From Candidatus Altimarinota bacterium (GTDB lineage: Bacteria > Patescibacteriota > Gracilibacteria > BD1-5 > UBA2023), in NCBI GenBank assembly GCA_023230505.1, contig JALNXF010000006.1, forward strand, positions 1 through 64,000: a stretch of 64,000 bases of DNA. The letters are read 5' to 3'. The position numbers and the translations under genes are program-made. This document shows positions 11,073 through 21,581 of the stretch, one piece after another (position 1 is the stretch's first letter; each line of letters starts with the position of its first letter). The notes beneath the pieces are model-generated. The model did no database searches. It was not told the origin of the DNA and was given only the letters and a program-made list of their open reading frames with translations.

Positions 11073-13019
11073 CTATTTCTTCAAAATATTCACGAAAGTC
11101 TCGGATGGGATACTCACTTTCCCAAATTGTTTCATTTTTTTCTTTCATTCTTTTTGTTTTTCGAGTACCTTTCTTTTACGAGTAATATCTCATCCATAAA
11201 GCTTCGCTGTCACATCTTTACGAAGTGCTCAGATGTCTTCACGAGCTATTACTTGAGCTCAAATTGTAGCTTGGATTGCAATTGCAAATTGAGCTTTTGG
11301 AATATTTTCTTTTAGTTTTGCACAAATTTTAGCTCCAGTATATCTGGCTTTATCTTTGTGAACTAGCATAGAAAGAGCCTCTACTTTTTCTCCGGCAACC
11401 AAGAAATCTACTTTAACAATTTCATCTTTTTTGAATTTAATAAATTCGTAATTAAGACTAGCATAACCGCTTGACAAACTCTTTAAATCATCGTAAAAAT
11501 CTCAAACAAGCTCCGCCATTGGAATTTCATAAACTATTACAGCTCTGGTTGGATCTAGAAAATACTGATTTACAAAAATTCATCTGCGATCTTGAGCAAG
11601 TTGCATCATAGCTCAAATATAGACAGAATTTGCGATAATTTCTACCTTTGCTATTGGCTCATCTATGTGGATATATGTCCCCGGTTTTGGTAAATCTTCT
11701 GGATTAGAAAAATATACATAAGTGCAAGTATGGCCTTCAAAATCAAGAATTTCTGTTTTAAATCTATTGTATTGTTCAACTTTATTTCCTGACAAAAGCA
11801 CTCTGTAAGTCACTTGCGGACTCGTCATAATTACATCAATTTCAAATTCTCTCCAAAGTCTTTCTTTTACTATATCAAGATGAAGAAGTCACAAAAATCC
11901 ACATCTAAACCCATAACCAAGCGCTGGTGAGACTTCATTTTCAACAGTTAGCGATGAATCATTAAGACACAACTTATCAATACTATCTTTTAATTTCAAA
12001 TATTCGTCATTATCAACCGGATAAATCCCCGCAAATACAAATGGATTTATTTTTTTAAATCAAGTAATTCAAAATTTATATTCCTTGTCTCCAGCAAAAA
12101 TCGTATCTCCAACTCTGGCTTCAGTAATTGATTTAAGTCAGGTTACAACATATCAAATTTCTCATTCATTAAGTATTCCACTTGAATTATATTTTGGCGC
12201 AAAAAATCATACATCAATTGCTTCTATTTTGGCTCCAGAATTCACTAATTCTAATTTATCTCATTTTTTTATAGTTCCAGAAAATAATTTCAAATATATC
12301 ACAACTCATTTATAAGTGTCATACTGCGAATCAAAAATAAGAGCTTTTACAACATTTCCCTCACCCCCTGCCCCTCTCCCAAGGGTAGAGGGGGGTTTTA
12401 AATTATTATTTCAATATTCTCCCTCTCCCTCCGGGAGAGGGTTGGGGTGAGGGACGGAAATAATATTACTCTCTTTATCAAGTTTTCTTGGAAGTGGAAT
12501 TTTCTCGACTATCTCATCAAGAAGAGTTTCTACATTTTCTCCAGTTTTAGCGGATACTGAAATAATATCTTCCCTTTTACAACCAAGAAGTGAAATTACT
12601 TCATTACTCACTCTCTCGACATCTGCTGATGGCAAATCAATTTTATTTAAAACTGGGATAATTGTGAGGTCATTATCAAGTGCGAGATACACATTTGAAA
12701 GAGTCTGAGCCTCAATTCACTGAGTCGCATCCACCACTAAAATGGCTCCCTCAACACTTGCAAGACTACGAGAAACCTCATATTGAAAATCCACGTGTCC
12801 CGGAGTATCGATAAGATTAAGCTCCACTCATTTCCAATTCATACGAACCGGAGTAAGTTTGATTGTAATTCATCTTTCTTGCTCTAACTCCATAGTATCA
12901 AGAGTCTGAGATTTCATATCACGCTTCGAGATTGTCCCCGTGATCTCAAGCATCCTATCAGCCAAAGTTGATTTCCCATGGTCAATATGCGCAATAATAC
13001 AAAAATTTCTAATAGACAT
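11073..13019 (-). CDS. lepA: Translation elongation factor 4 (LepA) carrying a repeat insertion
   Basis: 648 residues against about 600 for the family. The GTPase motifs are complete: [26 protein letters not shown] and NKIDLP. The C-terminal LepA-specific region ([20 protein letters not shown]) is present. Between the G domain and domain II, residues about 187-221 are a foreign insert made of two inverted copies of the palindromic repeat (12358-12395 and 12419-12454). They read [14 protein letters not shown] and [13 protein letters not shown] and are joined by a short AT-rich spacer. The reading frame is kept, and conserved LepA sequence resumes at [11 protein letters not shown], so the protein is probably active with an extended linker. 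LepA acts on stalled or mis-translocated ribosomes. Confidence 0.93.
12358..12395 (-). repeat. Palindromic repeat copy A in lepA
   Basis: GC-rich element beginning ccctcaccccctgcccctct and closed by an imperfect hairpin. It lies inverted to copy B, 23 bases away, in the same geometry as the pair flanking the DUF559 insert at 34760-35201. Read in lepA it gives [13 protein letters not shown]. Confidence 0.85.
12419..12454 (-). repeat. Palindromic repeat copy B in lepA
   Basis: The plus strand begins ctccctctccctccgggaga, with a hairpin arm followed by the ggttggggtgaggga tail. In the lepA frame it encodes [13 protein letters not shown]. Confidence 0.88.
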
Positions 13020-13066
13020 TTTTTAAAGTTTATAATTTTAAATTGACTGGAGTTTATTTAGTTTAT

Positions 13067-13810
13067 TTAGTTTTTCAAGTTAAAATGAAAAAATCCCCTT
13101 CTTATCTTTCGATAATTAGGGGATTTTCAAAAATAGAGCTGTCTCCCAGGATAAAAACTTCACCCAGAAAATCAGTATTTATTTGTATTTGTACAATTCT
13201 TCACAGGAGCAAGAGCGGGTTCCGGCACAAAAACATTCGAAAGAGATTCCTTCATGTTTTTGATCCATTGTCTCACCTTCGAAGTCCCTGGCGGAAGCGG
13301 AGTACAGGAGGTGAAATATATTTCAATAATTCGAAAAAAAAGAATAAGTATATAACACACTCCAGCTTTTGAAAAGATGAATTGTTGCCCGAAAAGAATT
13401 AAACAAATTGTAGTTTTTAAAAAGAGATAAAATATCTTCTTAATTCTTGGCTTAAACAGAGTCAGTCTTAGTGGATTATATAAATCCTTTTTTAGAATTT
13501 TATTAAAATCTGTTTCATAAATTCTTAAAATACTCATTTTTATTGAAATAATTTCTATTTCACGAAAAAATATGAAACTAAATGCAAGATTTAACATCAT
13601 TTCAAGAAAAAATGATTGAGGCTGAATCTTGACTCCGCCATATTCAAAAAATAAAACAACAATTAAAATCCATAAAATTCCTTGTGTTTCCAAAAAAATT
13701 CTTGCAAGGAAAAAACAATTCTTTCCAGTTAATCGCTGAAATTTTTGTTGAATGGGTTCATGAATATCATCCAACAGGAAATTATCAATTTTTTCAAAAG
13801 TATTAGACAT
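13067..13810 (-). CDS. Membrane protein, likely imported from a standard-code donor
   Basis: The first 212 codons (to 13175) contain seven glycines, all GGN, and no TGA, unlike every neighbour. A TGA follows at 13172. With UGA read as Gly here, translation continues 35 codons to TAA at 13067, across a hairpin (13090-13127) that would be a natural terminator just after a TGA stop. The start also has a Shine-Dalgarno-like AAGGTG five bases before the ATG, rare in this genome, and the 3' part is more GC-rich. The protein (MSNTFEKIDNFLLDDIHEPI) has two hydrophobic blocks near residues 45-85 and 125-165, each probably one or two membrane spans. No family recognised. Confidence 0.62.
13090..13127 (-). 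terminator. Hairpin with AAAATCCCC/GGGGATTTT arms
   Basis: A 9-bp stem with a 20-base loop lies between the lepA start and the imported membrane gene. Read on the minus strand it sits 45 bases after the TGA at 13172, where a terminator is expected if that TGA was the original stop. Confidence 0.55.
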
Positions 13811-13940
13811 GGCATCACCTTATATTTGTTTTGGTTATATTTTTGTTTGGTTATGTTAATTAGCAGATGTCATTAGAAATGACTTGAGATTTATAATGAT
13901 TTTTAAATTAAAGTCAAGTGAAATAATTATTTCAATTCTC

Positions 13941-13972
13941 TTTTCCAAAAAATCTTTTGACTTTTTGGAAAA
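13941..13972 (+). promoter_or_regulatory. Inverted repeat operator candidate with embedded TTGACT
   Basis: TTTTCCAAAAA and TTTTTGGAAAA arms flank a short spacer containing TTTTGAC. It lies between divergent gene starts, so it is not a terminator. A near-identical element occurs at 15903-15933 before the zinc-finger gene. Confidence 0.5.
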
Positions 13973-14013
13973 AATGCGTATGAAATAAATATATATTATT
14001 TAAAAATAATTTT

Positions 14014-15084
14014 ATGGGAAATTCAAATACTCCAAGTAAATGAAGATGATGATTAAGGGGTTCAATCTCTAAAAATGAGCTAGTAATGGCTAAGGCTACA
14101 CAAAGAATAAATGAAATTTTGGCGGATTTATGAATAAATTCGATAAAAGAATTCTCAGATTATCTGACTGTTTCTGGATATAATATGAACTCTCAAACAG
14201 ATAAAATATGAGAATTTGAGAAAATATTATATACTTGAAGTTGGGCAGAATTAATAAAACACCTAAAGGCAATTTATAGAAAACCAGAGTGAAGAGGAAA
14301 ATACGCGAGGCTTACAAGTGGATTAATAAGTGATTGATACGTTAATTTCTGAGCAACAGAGAGGGATTTTAGAGTATTAGAAAGAGCTTCAAATGAGCTA
14401 GCTGGACAGATAATTAAACAAAAAGAAAAAATTGGGAAAATAGATGTAATTATGTGAGCTCAAATGTGATCTGTGAGAATATCTTCATTCTTAGGTAAAG
14501 CGCTTAATGTAAATGAAAGTATTTATGCAGAAAAGGATTGAGAAAATTTAATTCTAAAAAGACACGATATAAACCTTAAATGAAAAAATGTTATTTTATC
14601 TGAAGATGTGATTACAAAAGGGTCAACTCTGGCCAAAATGATAGAATTAGTAGAAAAACGTTGATGAAAAGTAACAGCAATAACTTGCGTAGTAAACAGA
14701 AGCGGAAAAGATAATTATAATTGAATACCAATCTATACTTGTTATATCCCAGAGAAATTTTGAATGTATTATGATGACACAAGTGTAAGAAAAAATTTTG
14801 AAGAAATCTTAAGGGATAGATTTGATGAAGAATTTACAGGAGAAGTAATGTGGAAAATTCCAGAAAATATATCTTGATATAAGAAAGATGACATCACAAT
14901 CAAAGAAAATTTACTCAAAATTTTTAAAAAAATTAAGGATGATTTTGATAGAAATGAACTTATAAAAATAACAAATAAAGTCTTTGATAAATTCGAGAAA
15001 GATTGAATTCTGCCATTCCCTAAAAAAGGAAAAGTAGAAGAAAATCCAAAAGCAAATTGGAGTGAGTTAGTTTCAGTTATGTAA
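14014..15084 (+). CDS. Phosphoribosyltransferase, orotate-PRTase-like, with N-terminal extension
   Basis: 356 residues. The type I PRTase core is clear near residues 195-225: VILSEDVITKGSTLAKMIEL matches the PRPP loop of PyrE (EDVITTGGS in typical enzymes). It is followed by VTAITCVVNRSG, and an upstream MGAQMGSVRISSFLGKAL is the usual PRTase entry strand. A family member would transfer ribose-5-phosphate between PRPP and a base. However, about 110 N-terminal residues (Gly/Arg-rich start MGNSNTPSKGRGG) and about 90 C-terminal residues are extra, so PyrE identity is not certain. It is first in a same-strand run of four genes ending at 17166. Confidence 0.72.
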
Positions 15085-15123
15085 TAGTATTATTTTAAAA
15101 ATTATTCTTTAAACCAAATTAAT

Positions 15124-15900
15124 ATGTCTTGAAAAAATTCTTTAAATTATGAAGTTAGAAATTGGAAATGAGAAACATGATGGTGAGATAAATTACCTAA
15201 TGTTTTCTCAATAAGAGAAAGAGCTAAAATTATACTTGATATTCAAAATAGCTTTGGAAGTGTAGAAGAATTAGACAAATACCAAGAAATATCTAATTCT
15301 CTTAGAGATTTATTTGTAAATTGAAAAAATGTTCTTAGCGAGAATGAATTTGATTTAATTAAAAGATTTATAACCATAATTCATCATTATGATGTTGATT
15401 ATAATGTTTTCTTACAAGCTATTTTTAGATGAGATGTAGAAAAAATAAATGAATTCAAATCTTTATTAAAAGAAAATGGTTTGAATTTATGAAGAATGTG
15501 GTCTTATATGTTCGTATTCCGTGAATTATCTAATAAAGTTATATTACCCTCTTATAAAGATTTCCTTAAATATTGAGAAATTCAGTGATTTGATAAAAAT
15601 GGGTTAGGTACTATAGAAAAAGAAAGTTTTTGACTTTTCCACAAAAAAAAGGAAGAAACTTGGATTATAAAATTAAATCGTGATTGAACTCTAGTAGAAA
15701 CAGATAAACTTGAAGAATGTGATAATACTATACCATTTATAGAAGATTTGAGAATAAATATAAAATGAGATAAACTTCAATTAGCGACAATAACTCCTGA
15801 TTGAAAAGTTTTAATATTGGTAGATTGGTGTCCAGAAAAAAAGTTTATGAAAGCAACTTTGGGTGAAATTATAAAAAAGGCTCAAAATCAAGATAAATAA
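15124..15900 (+). CDS. Uncharacterised protein
   Basis: 258 residues starting MSGKNSLNYEVRNWKGETWW. It is a soluble-looking mixed alpha/beta protein with no signal peptide or membrane segment. Near residues 208-248 KLQLATITPDGKVLILVDW suggests a small beta-meander. Numerous glycines are TGA, so it is native coding sequence. It lies 39 bases after the PRTase gene and probably shares its transcript. Family not recognised. Confidence 0.7.
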
Positions 15901-15902
15901 AA

Positions 15903-15933
15903 TTTCCAAAAAATAAATTTGACATTTTGGAAA
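15903..15933 (+). promoter_or_regulatory. Second copy of the TTTCCAAAA/TTTTGGAAA element with TTGACA
   Basis: The same arms as at 13941, a 13-base spacer, and TTGACA at 15919-15924. It immediately follows the stop at 15900 and precedes the zinc-finger gene by 45 bases. It could act as a terminator for the upstream gene, but the shared arms and embedded -35 favour a common operator. Confidence 0.5.
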
Positions 15934-15977
15934 AATATTTAATATCATAGTTATATCTTATCATTATAAACAACTTT

Positions 15978-16400
15978 ATGTGCAGTAAAACAAGTGCCCT
16001 TGGGGTGAAAAATTCAAATACGGCTAGAAGTACAAAAAGAGATGGGTGAAAACAGGCTAGCTTCACTCAATTGGGTGGTAAATATCTTAGGTGTAATCTT
16101 TGTTGAGAAAAAGTAAGTAGAAGCCAAACTGAAGCTCACGAAAACGCACATTCTAAACCAAAAAAATCATCTAAAAATATAGAAAATATTAACTCTGAAA
16201 TAAGAGAGCTTGTGTGAATTGTTTTAAATAAAAAGAAAGAGCTACAATCAAGATATTTACTACATTCTGCACTAAATAAAAGCTGAACACTAGAAAGATT
16301 TTATAAAATAATGAAAACCGTGGAAAGACTTCCAGAATCTGAAAAAACAAAAGTAAATATAAAATCTCTTAGTGAAATTAAGAAAGAATTAGGAAATTAA
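15978..16400 (+). CDS. Small C2H2 zinc-finger-like protein
   Basis: 140 residues. An N-terminal basic, Ser/Thr-rich stretch is followed by YLRCNLCGEKVSRSQTEAH and then ENAH, a C-x2-C-x11-H-x3-H arrangement that should bind one zinc ion. The C-terminal half is helical and Lys/Glu-rich. Bacterial C2H2 fingers are usually DNA- or protein-binding, so it may be a regulator or an accessory factor for the cluster, but this is inference. Its own inverted-repeat promoter region lies upstream. Confidence 0.65.
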
Positions 16401-16425
16401 AAAATATCATTAAAACCTAAAATAT

Positions 16426-17166
16426 ATGAGATTTAAAAATTGAATACAAAAATTATTTTCAAAAGAGACCTTAACTAATGTCTCGCCAACAAATGTAATT
16501 AATACTATTAAAACAGTTAAGGAAAGGGTTAATTATATTTCTTCTATAAAACCAAAAAAAATAACATTAAAATCTTTAGGAATAATGTTTTATTTATCTT
16601 CTTTGAGCCCAGAAAAAATAATTGATGGTTTAGTTGAAATGACGGAAGAATATACTGATTTTATAAAAACCAATCCTAATACTTCTCCTTTTATATCAGA
16701 TCCATATTTAAGAAAAATAAATGAAATTACAAGGGATCATCCTCTAAATGCAACTTGTCCAAATTCACAAAAGGCAATTGTGTATGAGGCAAAATCTTTT
16801 ATCGGAGTTAATGGAGATAAAAAACAAAAATCTATTCACGAACTTTTTGTGTGATATAATTTTTGGGTTGCAAAAAGATTAGCAAGAATGTTAAAATCTG
16901 CTAATGCTTTAGAAGAAGCAAGAGCACTTAAAGTAGCAATGGTAGAAAAATTAAAACAAGAATGAAATCATATAAAAATCAAATTTTACTGAAAAGAATA
17001 TGAATTAATTGAGCATGGTTGAAGATATTTTGATATTTCTCATATTGAAGATCCAAATTTCTTTTATTTAAAATTAATTATTGGCTTCTCTGCACCAAAA
17101 AAAGACGCAGAATGAATTGAAATAATTGAATTAACTCCTGAAATAATTAAAGAATATCTTGTATAA
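16426..17166 (+). CDS. Uncharacterised protein
   Basis: 246 residues (MRFKNGIQKLFSKETLTNVS), 25 bases after the zinc-finger gene. It is mainly helical, with a predicted globular C-terminal half (IKFYGKEYELIEHGGRYFDI). No transmembrane segment, no known motif. Glycines are mostly TGA. It ends the cluster just before a perfect hairpin. Confidence 0.68.
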
Positions 17167-17171
17167 TTTCA

Positions 17172-17222
17172 AAAAATAGTTATTATTTTGAATAGATTCT
17201 ATTCAAAATAATAACTATTTTT
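17172..17222. terminator. Long perfect palindrome, bidirectional terminator candidate
   Basis: A 24-bp perfect stem (AAAAATAGTTATTATTTTGA at its start) with a 3-base loop lies between the stop at 17166 and the rhodanese start at 17236. It begins in an A run and ends in a T run. Confidence 0.75.
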
Positions 17223-17235
17223 AACTTTTAAAATT

Positions 17236-17553
17236 ATGAAAAGATATTGAGTTAAAGAATTTAAATCTCAAATGGAAGATAAAAATTCAGTTCTCATTGA
17301 CATAAGAACTCCCGGTGAGATTAGATATTGAAAGATAAAAAAAGATTGTTTGGTTCTGGATTTTTATGGTCCAAATTTCGTAAACGAAATTTTAAAATTG
17401 GATAAATCAAAAAAATACCTTATCTATTGTGCTTACGGAAATAGAAGTTTTAGTCTTCTGAATTTTATGACGGCCCAGTGATTTAGCGATATTGCAGACC
17501 TCGAGTGATGAATTGCTGATTGGATGGATTCTTGAGAAAAAATTGAGAAATAA
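17236..17553 (+). CDS. Single-domain rhodanese
   Basis: 105 residues. The family pattern is seen as VLIDIRTPGEIRYGKI, the active-site loop YLIYCAYGNRS (catalytic Cys about residue 75) and the C-terminal LEGGIADW. Single-domain rhodaneses carry sulfur as a cysteine persulfide. No signal peptide, so it is cytoplasmic. The stop TAA abuts the TTA of the convergent kinase gene directly. Confidence 0.88.
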
Positions 17554-18099
17554 TTACAACTCATTCATTATCTTATCAATTTCTTTATAAAGGTTTTCGA
17601 TTTTTCAATCATTGTTTATCACAAAATGTGAAATATTTTTTAATTCCTTTATTCTTGTCTCTGTTTCAGCTTTAGCATTCTCCATAAATTGCTCTAGGGT
17701 TAAATTTTTTTCATCTAAATTCTCTCATCTATTTTTTGTTCTGTCAAATCTAATATTAACATCTGATTCCACATAAATAAGAACAAATCAATCTAAATCT
17801 TTTATATGCTCAATATCCTCAATTCTTCTTATTCAATCAACAACAATTATTTCTGAACTTGTTTTTTTAATATTTTCTGCTATAACTTTCGCAAATAAAT
17901 CTTGTCCGAAATTTTGCCTTAAATTAGTTGATAGTTTTTGTATATTTTCTCTATTAATTGGAATAAAAAGTGAACTAAGTATTGTTCTTAAAATTGCAGA
18001 ATATCTAAAACTAACTGCACCATATTTTGCAGCCAAATAATCAATAGCTGTTCATTTACCACAGCCAATTTCTCCTACAAATCCAATTATTTTTCTCAT
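17554..18099 (-). CDS. P-loop nucleotide kinase of the AAA_17/CoaE-like type
   Basis: 181 residues. The Walker A motif FVGEIGCGKGTAIDYLA sits at the N-terminus, followed by SFRYSAILRTIL and IIVVDGIRRIEDIEHI, a layout typical of dephospho-CoA kinase-like and adenylate kinase-like small-molecule kinases. FDRTKNRGENLDE may be part of the lid. The substrate cannot be assigned. The first Walker glycines use GGA, GGC and GGT, while the one after the Lys is TGA. A promoter-like TTGCTT with a TATATAAT -10 lies upstream near 18124-18153. Confidence 0.78.
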
Positions 18100-18207
18100 A
18101 AATTTTTATTAAACTACTAAAATTATATAATATCCAATTTTTTTTAAAAGCAATTAAATTTGTTTTTTTATAAAAGAAGATATTATATTTTGAGAATTAA
18201 TTTTAGA

Positions 18208-18843
18208 AAAATGAAATCAAAAAAAGAAATATCTGAAATTTTTGATAAAATATACAATCTTTATCCAAATTTTAAAACTGAGCTTTATTATAAAACCGAT
18301 TTTCAATTGGTTTTGGCCGTCGTTATGTCAGCTCAAGCAACTGATAAACAAGTCAATAAAATAAATAAAGAATTTTTTGAAAAAGTGGAAAATCCAGATG
18401 ATTTAGCTAAGTTATCTCTTGATGAAATTGAAAAATATCTAAAAAGTCTCAATTACTACAAAAATAAATCAAAATATATTAAAAATCTCTGAGAAATTCT
18501 TTACAAAAAATATAATTCTGAAATTCCAAATAACCTAGAAATACTTAAAACCCTGCCCGGAATTTGAATAAAAACCGCTAAAGTAATACTCTGAGTCCTC
18601 TATGATGCGCCTTATATTTGAGTAGATACTCATATTCATAGAATCTCAAATAGAATCGGTTTTGTAAAAACAAAAACCCCCGAACAAACTGATAAAGTAC
18701 TAGAAAAGAAATTAACTCTGTCTCAAAAAAGAAAAATGCATCACGCTCTAGTTTTGTTTTGAAGATATAATTGTCCAGCCATAAAACCAAAATGTGAATG
18801 ATGTGCAATAAATAATTTATGTGATTATTATTCTGTTATTTAA
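18208..18843 (+). CDS. nth: Endonuclease III, DNA glycosylase/AP lyase
   Basis: 211 residues, normal length. It excises oxidised pyrimidines and cleaves the AP site. Visible motifs are the Hh[18 protein letters not shown] (catalytic Lys in GIKTAK), the catalytic Asp in VDTHIHRI, and the 4Fe-4S ligands C-x6-C-x2-C-x5-C at the C-terminus ([19 protein letters not shown]). I start at MKSKKEIS; an upstream in-frame ATG would add a basic tail not seen in the family. The stop shares four bases with the convergent miaB stop. Confidence 0.94.
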
Positions 18844-20297
18844 ATTATTTCTCCCTCGATTATCCGGCCGTTGACTTTGTTTATTTTCACTTTTACAATA
18901 TCTCAGATATTTACTCAATTTTTAATTGGCATTGTAATTTCTTTAAAATTGCGAGTTCTTCAATAAAAATTTGAATTTTTTGAAATTCAAGAAATAATAA
19001 CCTCTTCTGTTTTTCAAATCATTAAATTCGCTCTTTTCTGGAAAGTCTCTTTTAAAATATTATTTAAAATATGCCATCTTCTAGCTTTTTCACTACTTGC
19101 AACATTATCTTTTAAAAGCTTAGATGCTGTAGTTCCAGACCTCTCACTATATCTTGCGATATAGGCAAAATCAAATTCTAGCTCTTTCATAGCCTTAACT
19201 GTATTTTGAAATTGAGCCTCAGTCTCACCTGGAAATCCTACTATAATATCGGTTGAAATTCAAAAATATGGATCTTTGCCTCTTAAATATTCTACTTGTT
19301 TTTTAAAATCAGTGTATGTATGTTTTCTATTCATATTTTTAAGGACCCCATCATCTCCACTTTGGAGTGCAAAATGTAAATAATTACAAGTCTTATCTAA
19401 TTCAAAATGAGCTTCCAGAATATCAGCTGTCATATCATGAGGATTTGACGAAGTAAAGCGAATTCTATCAATTCACTCAATTTTATCTATTTCTTCGAGT
19501 AGCTCACGAAATGGGACATTCTCCCTCTCCCTCTGGGAGAGGGCTGGGGTGAGGGCCCACTTCATTTCTTCCTCATCCCATAATTTGGCTTTGAGTTCTT
19601 TTCCGTAGCTATTTACATTTTGTCATAAAAGTGTGATTTCACAAGCCCCCAATTTAACTACTTCTTTGATTTCAGAGATTATTTCATCCTTATCTCTAGA
19701 TTTTTCTCTTCATCTAGTGAAGGGTACTATACAATAGCTACAAAAATTATCGCATCCAGTCTGGATTACTACATTTGCAAAAGCTTTATTTTCGCTCAAT
19801 TGTTTTATTTTAAGATAATCGTTATATTTCTCATCATTTCAAATATCAGAATTTAATAAAATCGACAAAATTTTAGTTATATACCCTAATTCCTCAATTC
19901 TAAAAACAAAATCTACCTTGTCTGTTTTTCCAAAAATTTTGTCATCGCTATTAAAAAGTGAATTTTTATCTTCCAAAAATTCTATATTTTTACTCGCATT
20001 TCTTTTTCTAATTTGTGTATAGAATTTCTGATTAATTCCTGTTTTTCTGGCCATACAACCAGTAATTCCAACTAAAATATTAGTATTTTTTTTCGTATTA
20101 TATTTCTTGATACTATTTACGATTGAATAAACTTTATCTTCTCATTTTTTTCTTACACTACAAGTATTTAATATTACAATTTGAGCTTGCTCAAAAGAGT
20201 TCACTTTTTTAAGTCAACTCCGCAACAAAATCATATTTATTTTTTCTGAGTCAGCATAATTCATCTGACAACCAAAAGTCTCTATGTAGTAATTCAT
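18840..20297 (-). CDS. miaB: tRNA-2-methylthio-N6-dimethylallyladenosine synthase MiaB with repeat insertion
   Basis: 485 residues. A radical SAM methylthiotransferase acting on A37 of tRNAs. The N-terminal domain Cys residues (ETFGCQMNYADSE, LNTCSVRKKG, GITGCMARK), the radical SAM motif TGCDNFCSYCIVPFTRGRE and the C-terminal TRAM region are present. Between LLGQNVNSYG and VPFRELLEEI a palindromic repeat (19521-19556) is inserted in frame and read as ALTPALSQREREN, residues about 247-260, in a normally variable loop. A further ~40-residue lysine-rich stretch follows the third Cys. Function is probably intact. Confidence 0.92.
19521..19556 (-). repeat. Palindromic repeat inside miaB
   Basis: Begins ctccctctccctctgggaga on the plus strand and ends in the ggctggggtgagggc tail. 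It is almost identical to lepA copy B, but read in another frame (ALTPALSQRERE). No partner copy nearby. Confidence 0.88.
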
Positions 20298-20321
20298 TTT
20301 TTTAAACTAAGAAAATTATTT

Positions 20322-21458
20322 TTATAAAACAAAATCTAGAAAATTATCTTTATTTATAACCTCAAAGCTACTATCCGGATAAGCTTCTATAAAACTCTTT
20401 GGAACTTTAACCAATTTATTTCACCATTTAAATTCATAAGCATGAAGTTTTCAGTCATACTCTTCTATATAATCAATTTCAGATTGATTATATGTTCTCC
20501 AAAAATACTTACTTAAATATTTTTCAGCATATTCATTTTTTTTGATTCTCTCTGTTATAAGAAAATTCTCCCAAAGCTCTCAGATATCATTTCTATTTTC
20601 TAAAAAATTATAATCTCACAAAATAGAATTTCTAATACCTAAATCATAAAAATATATTTTATTTGATTTATTTAATTCCTTTCTTTTATTTGTAAAATAT
20701 GGCGGTAAACGAAAGATTATAAAACTTTTTTCAAGTAAGTCTATGTATCTATCTACAGTTTTTGTATCAACTCAAAGATTTGTGGCAAGCTCATTTATAG
20801 AAACTTCTTTTCATATCTGGAGAGCCAAAAGTTTTAGAAGTTTCATAATAACATAACTATTTTTTATTTGTTGAAATTCCAATATATCTCTATACAAACT
20901 AGAGCTTGATAGTTCTTTGAGAGTTTTTATTTTGTCAGTTATATTTGTCTTATTTAAAACAGCTGGATAACTTCAGAAAATAAGTAAATTTTCTAAAGAA
21001 GAATATATATCTTTAACATCATAAGTATTTTTTATCTCTCAAATTGAGATAGGATACATCATATAAACTATTTTTCTTCAAGTTAATGGTTCACTTGTGA
21101 GATCAAGTAAATTTATACTTGAAGATCAGGTCACAATAAGCTGTTTTTGATCTTTATATTTATCAAATATAATTTTGAGAGTATTTCCAATATTTTGTAT
21201 TTTTTGAGCCTCATCTATAAAAATAATTTTTTTATCTTCTATATAAAGCCCCAGTTTTTTTAAGCTATTTTCACTTAAAAGTTCTCTGTCATCATTATAA
21301 TCTCAGTTAAAAAATACAATATCATTTTCATGATAATTCTTTTTTAAAATTTCTTCCACCAGAGTAGTTTTACCTATCTGTCTTGCCCCAAGTAACATAA
21401 TAATTTTCCCAGAAAAAAAATCATTTTTAATTTTTTCCTCAAGAATTCTCTTATACAT
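20322..21458 (-). CDS. AAA ATPase with DUF4143 domain
   Basis: 378 residues. Walker A MLLGARQIGKTTLVEEIL at residues 21-38, Walker B KKIIFIDEAQKI, the sensor-like LIVTGSSSINLL, then a winged-helix region (VSINELATNLGVDTKTVDRY) and a C-terminal nuclease-like DUF4143 fold ending in a segment around DYIEEYDGKLHAYEFKWG. This family is common in CPR and archaeal genomes. Its role is unclear, with proposals including toxin-like or mobile-element functions. It stands alone, between miaB and the S74 protein gene. Confidence 0.86.
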
Positions 21459-21528
21459 ATTTTATAAATTTTAGGAGTTAAGTCCTAAATATGATAATAA
21501 TTTTAATAAAAAATACAAGTTTATTTTT

Positions 21529-21557
21529 AAAAATTCCTTGCGTTGCAGGGAATTTTT
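21529..21557 (-). terminator. Hairpin terminator after the S74 protein gene
   Basis: AAAAATTCC and GGAATTTTT arms around an 11-base loop, 24 bases after the stop at 21582, with a T run on the minus strand. Confidence 0.75.
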
Positions 21558-21581
21558 AAATCAGAAAAGTTTTTTAAATTA

